Positions 8,308 to 18,379 are shown, counted from the stretch's first letter. The stretch: DNA of 64,000 nt from Nostoc favosum CHAB5714 (GCF_020829495.1 NZ_JAIVFQ010000021.1:33863-97862); one strand, 5' to 3'. Notes: generated by a model from the letters alone, not told the origin. Numbers and translations: made by a program.

Positions 8308-10209
8308 ATGAGAAAGAGAATCTGGAATCACATTTACCAAGAAATTGGGTTATGGTCTCTTGCTGCACGTCCGGGAATACTAGTGTTGGTGTTGGTGATC
8401 TTGATACGTATGGTTGGAGGAATGCAATCTTTGGAATGGATGTTCCTCGATACCATGTTACGTCTGCGTCCCGCAGAAAAACTTGATGAGCGTGTAGTCA
8501 TTGTGGGGATCGACGAAAAAGATATTGAATGGGTTAAGCAATATCCGGTTCCAGATGGGAAAATTGCAGAGTTACTCACCAAGCTGGAAACCTATAAACC
8601 GCTAGCAATTGGGCTGGATATATTCAAAAATGTTCCCGTTGAACCTGGTGGCGAACAACTCGCTAAGGTATGGCGGGAAAATACTAATATTATTAGTATT
8701 GAAAAAATCTTACCACCAGCACAGATTCCTCCACCCCGAAGTTTGCCACCTGAACAAATTGGATTTGTTGATTTATTTAATGATGCAGATAGCAAAAATC
8801 GACGCTATTTGTTATATACAACGAACCCAAATAATGATAAAGAAGATAAATATTCTCTAGCACTACAGTTAGTTACTAGATACTTCAAAAAAAAAGGAAT
8901 GGAGTTGGAAACGGGGAAAAATGACCCGAATACAATCATGATTCAGGGAACTGAATTGCACCGAATTACCCCTAATTTTGGTGGATATGTAGATATTAAT
9001 CATGGGGATGGGGGATTGTCAATTTTGATTAATTACCGCAATAATTATCAGCCTTTTCATGTTCTATCACTGCGCGATATTCTCAATCAGAAAAATCAGA
9101 ACGTTTATGCAAAATTGTTGGGCGATCGCATTGTATTAGTTGGCAACCGAAATCTCAGCGGCGGTGATATTTTTTATACATCTGCTTTGCCAACATTAGA
9201 ATTAAAGGGTCAAATTTACGGTGTTGACTATCATGCTCACGTCATCAGTCAAATTCTCAGTACTGTAATCGATGGTCGCCCAATGTTGCACAGTTGGGGA
9301 GATATGGGAGAATACACATGGATAGTGATTTGGGGTTTTCTGCCGATTATTATCGGACGGCTTACCCAATCTGTCTGGAAAAATCTATTTAGTGTTGGTC
9401 TAGCCGGAGTTTGTCTGTTTAGCTACGGCTATGTGATGCTGTGGTTGTGGGGTATATGGATTCCTGTAGCACCTAGTTTGATCGTATTAGCTGTGAATGG
9501 GGTTGGCTTGAGTGCTTTTGCATTTTACCAGCACGATAAATTCTTGCGATCGCAAATTAACGAACGTCAAAACACAATTCAACACACTTTTACCGTAATT
9601 CATAATGGCCCCCTACAAACCCTCGCCTATGGATTAAAGCACATGCGTGCTAAAGATGTACCCTATGAACAACTGCTTGGACAATTTGAAAAGCTCGATC
9701 GAGAAATTCGGGAAATTGGCGAATTTCTCAAACTCGAAACATTAACCCCAGAAGAGAGCTTGCGTTTAGGAAGCGGATTGATTATCGAATTGAACCGACC
9801 GCTTCATGATTTGTTATATGAAGTTTATTCAAGTACATTAGAGCGGAATGATTTTGAATATTTTAAAACATTAAAAGTTAAAATTCGCAATTTTGATCCA
9901 ATTGATGATAAGTATTTAAGTAGGGAACAAAAACGGAAAATTTGTCTCTTTTTAGAAGAAGCTTTGTGTAATGTTGGCAAACATGCTCAAGGAGTAAAGT
10001 GTGTTCAAGCAACGGGTGTTTATGGTGCAAGTCAATATAAGTTGTGCGTCAAAGATAACGGTTCTGGGATTCAATCAAAGCTGGAAAATAAAGGTACAAA
10101 ACATTCTAAACTACTCGCCAGACAATTAGGAGGAGAGTTTCGACGGGAATCGCTTTCCCCTCGTGGGACAGTATGCGAACTTAGTTGGAAACCTACGAAG
10201 GAATTTTAG
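8308..10209 (+). CDS. CHASE2-domain sensor histidine kinase
   Basis: 633 residues. A membrane segment near 23-40 is followed by a large extracytoplasmic CHASE2 domain (about 45-325, with VVIVGIDEKDIEW and KPLAIGLDIF). Three more membrane helices lie at about 330-405, then a short coiled coil. The phospho-acceptor region reads FTVIHNGPLQTLA, with the His near 432. The ATPase domain has EEALCNVGKHA and VKDNGSGI but a short ATP lid, as in DesK/NarX-type kinases (HisKA_3). It follows the response regulator by 63 bp and probably phosphorylates it. CHASE2 ligands are unknown, so the signal cannot be stated. Confidence 0.85.
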   Translation: MRKRIWNHIYQEIGLWSLAARPGILVLVLVILIRMVGGMQSLEWMFLDTMLRLRPAEKLDERVVIVGIDEKDIEWVKQYPVPDGKIAELLTKLETYKPLAIGLDIFKNVPVEPGGEQLAKVWRENTNIISIEKILPPAQIPPPRSLPPEQIGFVDLFNDADSKNRRYLLYTTNPNNDKEDKYSLALQLVTRYFKKKGMELETGKNDPNTIMIQGTELHRITPNFGGYVDINHGDGGLSILINYRNNYQPFHVLSLRDILNQKNQNVYAKLLGDRIVLVGNRNLSGGDIFYTSALPTLELKGQIYGVDYHAHVISQILSTVIDGRPMLHSWGDMGEYTWIVIWGFLPIIIGRLTQSVWKNLFSVGLAGVCLFSYGYVMLWLWGIWIPVAPSLIVLAVNGVGLSAFAFYQHDKFLRSQINERQNTIQHTFTVIHNGPLQTLAYGLKHMRAKDVPYEQLLGQFEKLDREIREIGEFLKLETLTPEESLRLGSGLIIELNRPLHDLLYEVYSSTLERNDFEYFKTLKVKIRNFDPIDDKYLSREQKRKICLFLEEALCNVGKHAQGVKCVQATGVYGASQYKLCVKDNGSGIQSKLENKGTKHSKLLARQLGGEFRRESLSPRGTVCELSWKPTKEF

Positions 10210-10325
10210 ATTTTCAATTGGAGACTGGGGATTCATAACCCCAAGCAAATCTTACTCATAATTTCTTCCCCAGTACCGATAAGTCAAGATTTTAGTAGAT
10301 AACCATAGAATTATCAGCATTTACC

Positions 10326-11057
10326 ATGAATCATCAATATTTTAGATTTTGGCAAAACAGCCGCAGACTTACAAGTTTAGTTGTGGGAGTGATTTTTTTT
10401 ATTAGCGCAGTCCCCGCCTATGCTCAGTTTAAACCACGCGATCGCAAACCTGCCAGTGGATATTCCAGTGCGGGTGGTTCGCGTGGATGTTCGAGTAGTA
10501 ATATCCCAATGATGCAGCTTGCACCTGTGACATTTATCGGTAAAACCGCTTCCACACGTCCAATGCTTGCTTGGTATATGTCAAGTTCCCAAACCGTGCG
10601 ATTAAGAATTTTTGAATTCGATTCAGCGACAACTGTTAAACAAATCGGCAAAGTTAAAGAAATACCAACAACAGTCGGGATCAATAAATTAAAACTTCCC
10701 CTTGATTATCCTGAACTAACTGTAGGTAAAACATATTTCTGGCAAATTGCAATTGACTGCGAAGCGCGTCCAATTGTTAGCAATGCAGAATTTACCGTCA
10801 TCAATCCTCAATCACTAGCTAAAAACCGATTTGCTAGCATCCCAGAAAGTGTAAATTATTATGCTGAAAATGAACTGTGGTATGAAGCATTTGAAGAAGC
10901 ATTGAAAGCAAGCAGTAATGGTAAATTGGGTAAAACTGGATCAAGTTTAGTTCAAGACCTCGCACAGTCTGAAATCCCCATAGGAAGCGAAGTCGATATC
11001 AAAATCATTCAGCAACGCATCGAAGATATCCAGAAAATTTCAAGCGAAAGAATATAG
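10326..11057 (+). CDS. DUF928 family exported protein
   Basis: 243 residues with a signal peptide ending near AVPAYAQ (about residues 1-34), so it is probably periplasmic. The body matches the cyanobacterial DUF928 pattern: GSRGCSS near the start, TRPMLAWYMS, a fibronectin-like segment ending FWQIAIDC, then the Tyr/Leu-rich helix VNYYAENELWYEAFEEAL. The biochemical role of DUF928 is unknown. From memory it is often found near CHAT, CHASE2 and TPS proteins in cyanobacteria. It sits between the CHASE2 kinase and the small TpsA on the same strand. Confidence 0.75.
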   Translation: MNHQYFRFWQNSRRLTSLVVGVIFFISAVPAYAQFKPRDRKPASGYSSAGGSRGCSSSNIPMMQLAPVTFIGKTASTRPMLAWYMSSSQTVRLRIFEFDSATTVKQIGKVKEIPTTVGINKLKLPLDYPELTVGKTYFWQIAIDCEARPIVSNAEFTVINPQSLAKNRFASIPESVNYYAENELWYEAFEEALKASSNGKLGKTGSSLVQDLAQSEIPIGSEVDIKIIQQRIEDIQKISSERI

Positions 11058-11073
11058 AGAAAGTGGGGAGATA

Positions 11074-11433
11074 GGACTTACACACTGTACAAATGCATCG
11101 TGATGTGCATTACCTATCTTGAAGAAGTTTTCAGGCTTTTCTTAATTATCCTGCGATCGTAAATAGACCATGCTGTAGGGGCACAGCATTGCTGTGCCCT
11201 TACGAAAGATATGGTTTTTAACCTTATATCAATTCTGTATGAAGATGCGCTAAACCATATATAAATACAAAAAAGAAAAAAGAAGAAAGAAAAACGAACC
11301 GCATAGACGCGGAGCGGCTTCCCGCAGGGTAGGACGCAAAGGACACAAAGAAAGAAGTTAGAAGGGTTTGGCGCAGCCTCACAAAGAAATGGTATTAATC
11401 CATCTTTGGTATTTCTTGTCAATGCGTAAGTCC
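11074..11433. repeat. Region bounded by inverted GGACTTACRCA ends
   Basis: GGACTTACACAC (11074) and TGCGTAAGTCC (11423-11433) are inverted relative to each other and flank about 360 bp with no credible gene. Inside is a palindrome-rich piece near 11302-11332 (GTAGACGCGGAGCGGCTTCC) that recurs at 38190 and 45919. The rest of 11058-11657 holds no other clear feature. Confidence 0.5.
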
Positions 11434-11657
11434 TATAGTTTAGCCCTTTCAAGGTGAACGTTTGTACTATGAAATAAATGATATTTTAACCCAATTTTGG
11501 TATTTTGGCGAAGGTGATCGCTTAATTTACAGTCCAAAAATTTGGAGTTTAATGCATAAATTCTTTGTTCAATTCCAGCCGATGCCTGAAATGCCGTAAA
11601 AACGTTGATAGTACATATGCTCACCTTGAAAGGGCTAGTCCTAGGAGAATAGAAATA

Positions 11658-13334
11658 ATGGAAATTTTGCGGTTTGGTGTAGCGGGATTACTAGGGTGCG
11701 TGGGAGCGTTAGCAGTTTCTATTCACCCTACTTTTGCTCAGTTAACTCCTGATAACACCCTTGGGATAGAGCGATCGCAAGTCGTTCCTATTGATAAAGA
11801 TAATGACCGCATCGGGGGCGGTGCGGCTCGTGGCATAAACCTATTTCACAGTTTTCAAGATTTTAACGTTGGTGTTGGTCGAGGCGTTTATTTCGCCAAT
11901 CCAGAGGGGATAACAAATATTTTTTCTCGCGTTACTGGTGGTAACTCATCGAATATTTTCGGGACTTTGGGGGTATCGGGTAATGCGAATTTGTTTTTGC
12001 TAAATCCTAATGGCATTGTGTTTGGGAAAAATGCCCAGTTAGATATACAGGGTTCTTTTTTGTGGACGACAGCAAATAGCTTAGTCTTTGCCAATGGCGT
12101 AGAGTTTAGCGCTACAAATCCGCAAGCACCGCCGTTGTTGGCTATCAATGTACCAATTGGCTTGCAGTTTGGTTCGCAACCTGGAAGTATTACTAGCCAA
12201 GCAGTGATTCGGAATTCTCAAGGAAATGCTGTTGGTGGTTTGAGTGTTGGCTCTGGCAGCACTTTAGCACTTATGGGCGGTGAAATTGCCTTGGATGATA
12301 GTTATTTGTCTACTCAAAATGGACAAGTGAAATTGGGAGCAGTGGGTGGAGATACAACCGTTGGGCTGAATGTCAATGGCTCCTCATTGGGTTTTAAGTT
12401 CCCAGAAAATTTCGGACGGGCAGCCATTAACTTAACGAATGGAAGGATTTTCGCTACAGGTGGAAATAGTGCAATTGAGCTATTTGGGGGAAAAATTGGG
12501 CTTAACGGAAACCGTTCGTATCTATTTAGTTTGAATGGCGGCTCAATTGTTGTTGATGCGACTCAATTGAATTTAGACAACGGTGCTGGAATTGGTAGCG
12601 CTACTTCTGGTGCAGCGAAGGGTGGTGATATTCAAATTCAAGCCAGCGATGCAGTAACTTTCGCTAACAACAGTCGGATTTTTTCCCAGAGCAGGGCAAA
12701 CGCTACGGGTGCGGGTGGTGACATCACCCTCAATATCGCTGATTTATTACTTTTGCGCCGTGGCGGTTTAATTTCAACCACCGCAGGTAGAAGCCAAGCT
12801 GGGGGTGATGGCGGTAACATCAATATCAACTCTAAATTTATCGTCGCCATCCCCGAAGAAAACAGCGACATCAGCGCCAACGCATACAGTGGCACAGGTG
12901 GAAATGTCCAAATCAATTCTCAAGGGATTTTCGGTATCGAGTCGCGTCCAAAGCCAACCGAAAAAAGTGATATTACTGCAAGTTCCGAATTAGGCGTTTC
13001 AGGTGTAATTAAAATTAATGCACCCGATACCAGTTCTATTCAAAACAGCTTCACAGAATTATCCGCAAACGTTATGGATACTGATGCATTGATCGCTAAT
13101 AGTTGCATTTCACGCAGTCCCAAACAAGAGGGTACATTCTTCATCACGGGTTCTGGTGGTTTACGTAATAGTCCGGGAGATGAATTAATTTCAATCTATT
13201 CGACTGGTGAGGTGCGAAGTGTCAATGACAAGACATCGCGGACTTGGAAAAAAGGCGATCGCATAGTTGAACCACAAGGGGTTTATCGACTTGCTGATGG
13301 ACGCTTGGTACTCAGTCGAGAATGTCAATTGTAA
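11658..13334 (+). CDS. Two-partner secretion exoprotein (TpsA), small form
   Basis: 558 residues. The signal peptide ends near HPTFAQ (about residue 31). The haemagglutinin-type TPS domain (about 33-160) carries GGGAARGINLFHSF, RVTGGNSSNIFGTL and the hallmark LLNPNGIVFG. The rest is beta-helix-like glycine-rich sequence. The last 150 or so residues closely match the end of the giant TpsA at 18380-24550, including IANSCISR, SPGDELIS and a terminal Cys (SRECQL). The conserved cysteines could form a disulfide cap. ATG at 11658 is chosen over upstream codons because AGGAGAAT precedes it and a proper signal peptide follows. TpsB at 24848 is the likely transporter. Confidence 0.88.
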   Translation: MEILRFGVAGLLGCVGALAVSIHPTFAQLTPDNTLGIERSQVVPIDKDNDRIGGGAARGINLFHSFQDFNVGVGRGVYFANPEGITNIFSRVTGGNSSNIFGTLGVSGNANLFLLNPNGIVFGKNAQLDIQGSFLWTTANSLVFANGVEFSATNPQAPPLLAINVPIGLQFGSQPGSITSQAVIRNSQGNAVGGLSVGSGSTLALMGGEIALDDSYLSTQNGQVKLGAVGGDTTVGLNVNGSSLGFKFPENFGRAAINLTNGRIFATGGNSAIELFGGKIGLNGNRSYLFSLNGGSIVVDATQLNLDNGAGIGSATSGAAKGGDIQIQASDAVTFANNSRIFSQSRANATGAGGDITLNIADLLLLRRGGLISTTAGRSQAGGDGGNININSKFIVAIPEENSDISANAYSGTGGNVQINSQGIFGIESRPKPTEKSDITASSELGVSGVIKINAPDTSSIQNSFTELSANVMDTDALIANSCISRSPKQEGTFFITGSGGLRNSPGDELISIYSTGEVRSVNDKTSRTWKKGDRIVEPQGVYRLADGRLVLSRECQL

Positions 13335-13387
13335 CGGATGATTTATTGGGAACATCCCAATTTTGCAAATTTACCAACATCATTAGT

Positions 13388-13550
13388 TGTCATTGCGAAT
13401 GAAGCGTAAAGCCTTTGGCATAGCTTCGCTTAACGCGGTAGCGTCTCGTAAGAGAAGCGAAATGTTCGCCCTTGACGTTCCCGAAGGGTAGCAATCGCAA
13501 CATCTCTACTTTGCGATTGCTTTGCTCCACTGCGTTACGCTCGCAATGAC
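13388..13550. repeat. TCATTGCGA...CGCAATGAC palindromic repeat block
   Basis: The 13335-13718 intergenic region is dominated by this repeat. It opens with GTCATTGCGAATGAAGC and closes with GCTCGCAATGAC, with internal palindromes such as GTAGCGTCTCGTAAGAGAAG. The same ends bracket blocks at 18245-18320 and 27079-27175. No gene is supported here. Confidence 0.7.
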
Positions 13551-13718
13551 AAATTGTATTTTTACACATTTGGGATGCTGCCGATTTATTTGTTAGAAAC
13601 AACATAGGCATGAAAGAGCGCCCTTAAAACGAATCAACATACTTATAATTAAGCTAAGTTGGCTTCACTCTGTGGAACAGTGAGGACGCTTTCTTATTAG
13701 CTATATATCGGATTTATT

Positions 13719-14342
13719 ATGTCTAAACCAAAAATTTTGCAAGAAGGACAGAGTTACACTTTTCGTTCTTACTTCGAGTTCCCTTATGAAACAGAAGATA
13801 TTTTAGCTGAATTGGGTTATAGCTTTTCACGTGCGCGTATGACCTTACCCTCTTCTCAACGTGTACCACAACGTTTACCTGAATTACGTCAGCAAATCGA
13901 GGAGTTGTTACCATTAGTAACTTTATCGAGCGAAACTGCACGTCGAGAAATTATGGTAGCACCAGTACTTTCGGAACTAGCGCGTTTTTGTAAGTGTCAA
14001 ATGCGTTTAGAATATCCTCTCCAGGTAAGTTCTCAACTCAAAGGTAATTTAGATTATTTACTGCGAAATATGAACACAAATGAAAGAGGTAAAAATTTTC
14101 TGGTAGTTGAGGCTAAAAACGACGATTTGTCAAGAGGTTTTACTCAACTATCAGCAGAGTTAATCGCTTTGGCAATAGCAGAAGAACAAGATATTCTTTA
14201 TGGTGCAGTCACAGTAGGTGATACTTGGCGTTTTGGTTTATTAGAACAACAGCCTCTTCATATTACTCAAGACATTACTTTGTATCGTGTGCCTGATGAT
14301 TTAGATATTTTAATGCAAATATTGATTGGAATTATTGAATAA
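13719..14342 (+). CDS. PD-(D/E)XK nuclease-fold protein, conserved in cyanobacteria
   Basis: 207 residues. The core has GNLDYLL followed about 18 residues later by FLVVEAKN, which fits the D...(D/E)xK catalytic pattern of restriction-endonuclease-like folds. Downstream helices (FTQLSAELIALAIAEEQ) and the strand GAVTVGDTWRFGLL resemble the N-terminal nuclease domain of type I restriction R subunits. No helicase, methylase or specificity subunit lies nearby, so this is a stand-alone protein of unknown role, not a restriction system. It interrupts the secretion island. No strong ribosome-binding site precedes the ATG. Confidence 0.6.
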   Translation: MSKPKILQEGQSYTFRSYFEFPYETEDILAELGYSFSRARMTLPSSQRVPQRLPELRQQIEELLPLVTLSSETARREIMVAPVLSELARFCKCQMRLEYPLQVSSQLKGNLDYLLRNMNTNERGKNFLVVEAKNDDLSRGFTQLSAELIALAIAEEQDILYGAVTVGDTWRFGLLEQQPLHITQDITLYRVPDDLDILMQILIGIIE

Positions 14343-14585
14343 TATAGGAATCTGGTTTGATTTTTGAACAAAATTAAGTATTTGTAGGGTGCGTTATCGC
14401 CGAGAGTACGGCACTATTCTTAAGAATTTGGTGCGTTACGCTGTCCCTACGTATCTGACCTAACCCCCTAGCCCCCTTCCCTGCGTTCGCGCAGCGGCAC
14501 GAAGTGCGGGAAGGGGGAAAAATTCAAAGCCTCTCCCCTTGTAGGGGAGAGGAATGGAAGTGAGGTTTTCGGGGATCTGTGGCTT
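14343..14585. other. Convergent intergenic spacer with dispersed repeats
   Basis: No gene. TTTGATTTTTGAACAA near 14357 recurs near 50217. A hairpin-forming segment (CCCCTTCCC...GGGAAGGGGG, about 14473-14517) lies between the two convergent genes and could act as a bidirectional terminator. Confidence 0.4.
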
Positions 14586-17282
14586 TCAAAGCCAATTACC
14601 GATCGCAATCATTGGTGCCCAGTATACTGGGTTATCATACTTAATATTTATACCTTCCGATGGGGGTAATTTCTTAGCATTAATCATCCGAATTTGGGCT
14701 TTTTGCAGTGCTTCTGCAATACTCATTCCCGCGTTGCGGTAATTGGTGTAAAATGTTTTGACTAGTTCGGCTGTCGATGCATCTGTGACACTCCACAAAG
14801 ATGCGATCGCACTCTTAACCCCAACTTGTAATGCAACTCCAGCTAATCCTAGTGTAGCCCGGTCGTCGCCAACTGCGGTTTCACATGCAGTAAGTGCGAG
14901 AACTTCGACACTATCTAATTTGTTGTTGAGGTTTCGCAGTGAGTTTTCTAATTGACTGATGGTGAGTTTTTGGTTTTTGCCTGTGACAATGAAGGTGTCT
15001 TCGGGAATGATGCCAAATTGAGCGTGACTAGCTATATGGACAATGGGGTATGTTGTTTTCTCCAGTTTTTGTTTAAAACTTTCGGGGACAAAGTTATCGT
15101 CGATGAGGTCGGTATAATTGGAAAATAGACTTTTAACTGCACCGACTTCTTCGGGAACTGAAAAAAGCGCATCAAAAACCTTTCCGTCGATTGTGGCTTT
15201 TTGTGTCAAAGCCAAAATTAACGCCTTTTGCGTACTGCGATCGTGTACTTTGGGCGTAGTAAGTCGTAAACTAGGAGTTGTGGCAACTGCGTAGGTTTCG
15301 ACTAAATATTTCTTTTCTTGGTTATCATAAAGTGCTGCCATTGGCACACTACGCAAAAACCCATCCTGAATAAACACAAGGGTTTTGACTGTCTCAGGTT
15401 TAATATCTTCAGCAAAAGGGCGAATTATCCAATCATAAAGCTGTGCCGCAGTTGTTGTATCGTAGTTAACTTCTTCTTCTCCTTTAACTAGTCCGCTACG
15501 AAACTCGGCAATTTTTTTCTGTAGCCTATCACTGCTAACTATCTTACTTGTACCTTCTTGATTGGAGTCTTTAATCCACTTAAATTTGGTTGTCTGATTA
15601 GGTAATTGCAATAATATCCCGGTTTTGCCATCTAAAATTATCGAACTCAAAAACCCAGTATTTTTAAAGGTTACACTATTATCTTGCAGGAGTTCGCCTA
15701 TCTGTTTGGGATTCAACCCACTCAAAATGCAATCATTGCCAAAATAATTCTGTAATTCTGCCAGTTTCAACGCATCGATGGTGTTAACTACTTTTGATAA
15801 TTCTTTGGCACGTTGTTTGTCTGCAATTGCCCCAACTTCCAACAGATCAAGCCGCGATCGCGCCAATGTGCGGTACAATGGTCGAACGACATCGCGGAAG
15901 TCAAACTGGACATCACGTTCTGCGGTTAAAATATCCTGGCGGATATCTTCCAAGGTTTCAAATGCTCTTTGATAGGATGCGATCGCTTCTTCTTTGCGAT
16001 TTTCTTGATCTAAAATCCGTCCAGCTTGCCACTCCCACAAATACAAGCTATCTTTTGCACTCAAGTTTTTGTCTGCTGCAATGATTGCAGTTTGGGTATA
16101 CTTTAATGCTTGTTTACTATCTTGACGGCATTCCCAAAAATGTCCTAAAGCACCATTAGCATAAGATTGTAGGCGATTGTCTTGTAATTTATTACTAGTT
16201 AATATTGAGCTTTTGAGCAAATTTAATGCTTCGTTTTCCGATGAAACCATCTGAGTTGGACAGTAGGTAAAGGGCGAAGTTCTTTGAGAATGGCGCTGCA
16301 AGTATGCTAAATCAATTGCCCCATACACTTTTGTGGCTGAATCGGGTAAATCTTTGAGAATCTTCAAAGCATCCTCATGAGCATTATTAAAGGTTTCATC
16401 GCTGATAACTTTCGTCTCATTTGTCTGGGAACCCAACTGAATTAAATTTAATAATCCCCGCATCTCTGCTAAAGGTTGTTTTTGGTTGTAGGCAAGTTTT
16501 ATACTATTTTGAAAATATTCGCGGGCTTGGTTGTAATCTGCCGCAGACTTGTTGGTAAATTCTTTTTCTTTACTGACAATACCAGCTTGCTTTGCAGAAT
16601 TGGCTTGTAACTCATGCAATTGAGCGCGACTTCTGTAAGCATTACCCAAACTATTTAACACCAAAAAGTCATATTCTGGAGAGACTTGTTGCGTGGCGTG
16701 TAAATACTGAATTGCTTGGTGATAATTTCCGATTAACCTATATGCCTCACCGAGAATTCCCAAAGCTGCAATCTTACCGCGTTTGTCGTTGTGTTTGGTG
16801 GCGATTTGTTCGGCACTTTCGGGAGTGCATTTTATTTCCTGACTTGCTTGATTTTCTGAGATTTTCGATTCTACCAATTTACCACATAAAAGTGCGATCG
16901 CTTTGCGAGGTTGTCCCAAATTGCTGTAAACTTGGGCGAGTTCTGACTGCATTCGTCCAACTTGCTGGATATCTTCCACCGCCCTATAATCATGAATGGC
17001 TGCTGATAACGACTCAATAGCTTCTTTATTTTCTCCTAGTTGTTGGTAGGCACGCGCCAAATTTTCATTTACAACCGCCGCACCTGACGGATTATTTTTA
17101 TACTGATTTAATGCCTCTTGCCAGTGTTTTACCGCATTGTAAAAATTTCCGGCATCATAGTCTTTAATTCCTTGTTCAACTAGTACACTAGCATTTTGAG
17201 TTTGTGCAGATACGACTTGTCCAAACAATAAACAGATGACGAGGGTTGCCAAAAATAATACTTTGATCAGGTGTTGCTGCAT
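14586..17282 (-). CDS. TPR-CHAT protein (caspase-like protease domain), exported
   Basis: About 898 residues from ATG at 17282, which gives a clean signal peptide (MQQHLIKVLFLATLV... ending VVSAQ). The frame is open to 17387, but that longer start adds an implausible N-terminus. Many TPR units fill the first 450 or so residues. The C-terminal CHAT domain has the catalytic His in PIVHIASHAQFG and the catalytic Cys in VLALTACETAVGDD, plus SAIASLWSVTD and the terminal helix AEALQKAQIRMI. Both catalytic residues are present, so the peptidase is probably active. It lies convergent to the nuclease-fold gene and between two TpsA genes. Processing or control of the secreted exoproteins is inferred from this context. 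Confidence 0.85.
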   Translation of the reverse strand: MQQHLIKVLFLATLVICLLFGQVVSAQTQNASVLVEQGIKDYDAGNFYNAVKHWQEALNQYKNNPSGAAVVNENLARAYQQLGENKEAIESLSAAIHDYRAVEDIQQVGRMQSELAQVYSNLGQPRKAIALLCGKLVESKISENQASQEIKCTPESAEQIATKHNDKRGKIAALGILGEAYRLIGNYHQAIQYLHATQQVSPEYDFLVLNSLGNAYRSRAQLHELQANSAKQAGIVSKEKEFTNKSAADYNQAREYFQNSIKLAYNQKQPLAEMRGLLNLIQLGSQTNETKVISDETFNNAHEDALKILKDLPDSATKVYGAIDLAYLQRHSQRTSPFTYCPTQMVSSENEALNLLKSSILTSNKLQDNRLQSYANGALGHFWECRQDSKQALKYTQTAIIAADKNLSAKDSLYLWEWQAGRILDQENRKEEAIASYQRAFETLEDIRQDILTAERDVQFDFRDVVRPLYRTLARSRLDLLEVGAIADKQRAKELSKVVNTIDALKLAELQNYFGNDCILSGLNPKQIGELLQDNSVTFKNTGFLSSIILDGKTGILLQLPNQTTKFKWIKDSNQEGTSKIVSSDRLQKKIAEFRSGLVKGEEEVNYDTTTAAQLYDWIIRPFAEDIKPETVKTLVFIQDGFLRSVPMAALYDNQEKKYLVETYAVATTPSLRLTTPKVHDRSTQKALILALTQKATIDGKVFDALFSVPEEVGAVKSLFSNYTDLIDDNFVPESFKQKLEKTTYPIVHIASHAQFGIIPEDTFIVTGKNQKLTISQLENSLRNLNNKLDSVEVLALTACETAVGDDRATLGLAGVALQVGVKSAIASLWSVTDASTAELVKTFYTNYRNAGMSIAEALQKAQIRMINAKKLPPSEGINIKYDNPVYWAPMIAIGNWL

Positions 17283-17695
17283 GAAGAGATGAATTAACCT
17301 CACGCAAAGAAAAGTTCGAGCCACGGAAGTCGGTGGACGTAAAAGCGTAGAGAGTAATAGTTTGAGATATTTCTTTGGGAACTTCATATTTTAATTCAGC
17401 AACGCCTGGTTTTTATGATGTTCGGTTAAAAAAGTTAGTTTTTATACAGTTTGTTTTGGCGATCGCAAGTTATTCCAAGTCAATTGATAAAGGAAATACT
17501 TATGTGGTTTTTATTTTTAACTTACCAGAAATAGGCAATTTAATTAAGTTTATATTGCATAACATAGTTTGATTGATTATTGCCCAGTTACTTGCTTAAT
17601 TTTGCATTAATCCACGCAGGTGAACTTAGTACACAGTTTCGTAAATTCATAGCCAATTGAGGGTTTAAGTTTAAACTTGCTACTTCCATTGGCAC

Positions 17696-17795
17696 TAAGA
17701 GGATGTTTGAAAAGTCTAATTTATTACTAGCCCTGGCACAGGTGCGGCTATACAGGCAAAACCCACCTCCGTGGGTTAGAGGATGTTTGAAAAGT
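17696..17795. repeat. Two direct copies of a MITE end, 80 bp apart
   Basis: AGAGGATGTTTGAAAAGT occurs near 17698-17715 and again at 17778-17795 in the same orientation. It matches the terminal repeats at 34074-34243. Two same-direction ends suggest a truncated or tandem insertion. CACCTCCGTGGG lies between them. Confidence 0.6.
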
Positions 17796-17827
17796 GTCGT
17801 ATAGCACATATAATACTCCAATATAAC

Positions 17828-17940
17828 TTTGAAGTACCTCAACACGACTTTGAAGTACCTCAACACGACTTTGAAGTACCTCAACACGACTTTGAAGTAC
17901 CTCAACACGACTTTGAAGTACCTCAACACGATTTCGAGGT
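17828..17940. repeat. 21-bp tandem repeat array, about five copies
   Basis: Five near-identical copies of a 21-bp unit beginning TTTGAAGTACC are followed by a degenerate sixth. On the plus strand it would read as repeated FEVPQHD, but no start or ribosome-binding site supports a gene. It lies upstream of the giant tpsA gene. Confidence 0.85.
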
Positions 17941-17960
17941 ATCCGTTAGTTATTTTTACA

Positions 17961-18074
17961 GGACTTACGCAACAATAACGTAATTTCGTCATTGCGACCG
18001 TTCGCTCTTAGCGTTCCCGCAGGGTAGGGAAGCAATCGCAAAGCCTTGTTTTTTCGTTGTAAGTGCGTAAGTCC
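17961..18074. repeat. Short MITE-like element with GGACTTACGCA inverted ends
   Basis: GGACTTACGCA (17961-17971) and TGCGTAAGTCC (18064-18074) are perfect 11-bp inverted ends. Inside is a fragment of the CATTGCGA repeat and the segment CTCTTAGCGTTCCCGCAGGG, which recurs near 45820. Confidence 0.7.
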
Positions 18075-18089
18075 TATTTTAGTTAGGCG

Positions 18090-18192
18090 ATGGAAAAATA
18101 GTATGTGCAGTTTTCTGCAAAATGGTATGCACGATCATGCGATCGCACGATACAAAATCATGCAACTATATTTGCATGATAAGTGAATGCAT
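18090..18192 (+). promoter_or_regulatory. Shared upstream element, copy 1 (large tpsA)
   Basis: A stretch of about 100 bp contains GTGCAGTTTTCTGCAAAATG (arms TGCAG/CTGCA around TTTT), ATCATGCGATCGCAC and ATGCAACTATAT. It is about 188 bp upstream of the ATG of the giant tpsA. A closely similar block lies about 184 bp upstream of tpsB, and a shorter version about 179 bp upstream of the RTX gene. The constant spacing suggests a promoter or operator region; its function is inferred. Confidence 0.55.
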
Positions 18193-18244
18193 TATCTTGT
18201 CGTTTAGCTGCTCGTGGATTTTATATCATGTCCGGTTGAACACT

Positions 18245-18320
18245 TGTCATTGCGAACGAAGTGAAGCAATCGCAGAGGTCTTGTGATTGCTTCGCTCCAC
18301 TTCGTTGCGCTCGCAATGAC
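18245..18320. repeat. CATTGCGA palindromic repeat (hairpin)
   Basis: GTCATTGCGAACGAAGTG at the left and GCTCGCAATGAC at the right enclose GAAGCAATCGC and GATTGCTTCG, giving a long imperfect hairpin. It sits between the shared regulatory element and the giant tpsA start and would be part of the leader RNA if transcribed. Confidence 0.7.
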
Positions 18321-18379
18321 ATATCGTAAGTGATTTAGCGGACTTGATATTATTTGAATTTATCCAAGGTAAATTATTT

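Noticed and set aside
13719..14342. Restriction-modification system
   Set aside because: Only a stand-alone nuclease-fold protein is present; no methylase, specificity or helicase subunit is nearby.
17588..17992. 134-codon minus-strand ORF over the 17828 array
   Set aside because: Open frame is a by-product of the stop-free tandem repeat; the flanks contain MITE ends, not coding-like sequence.
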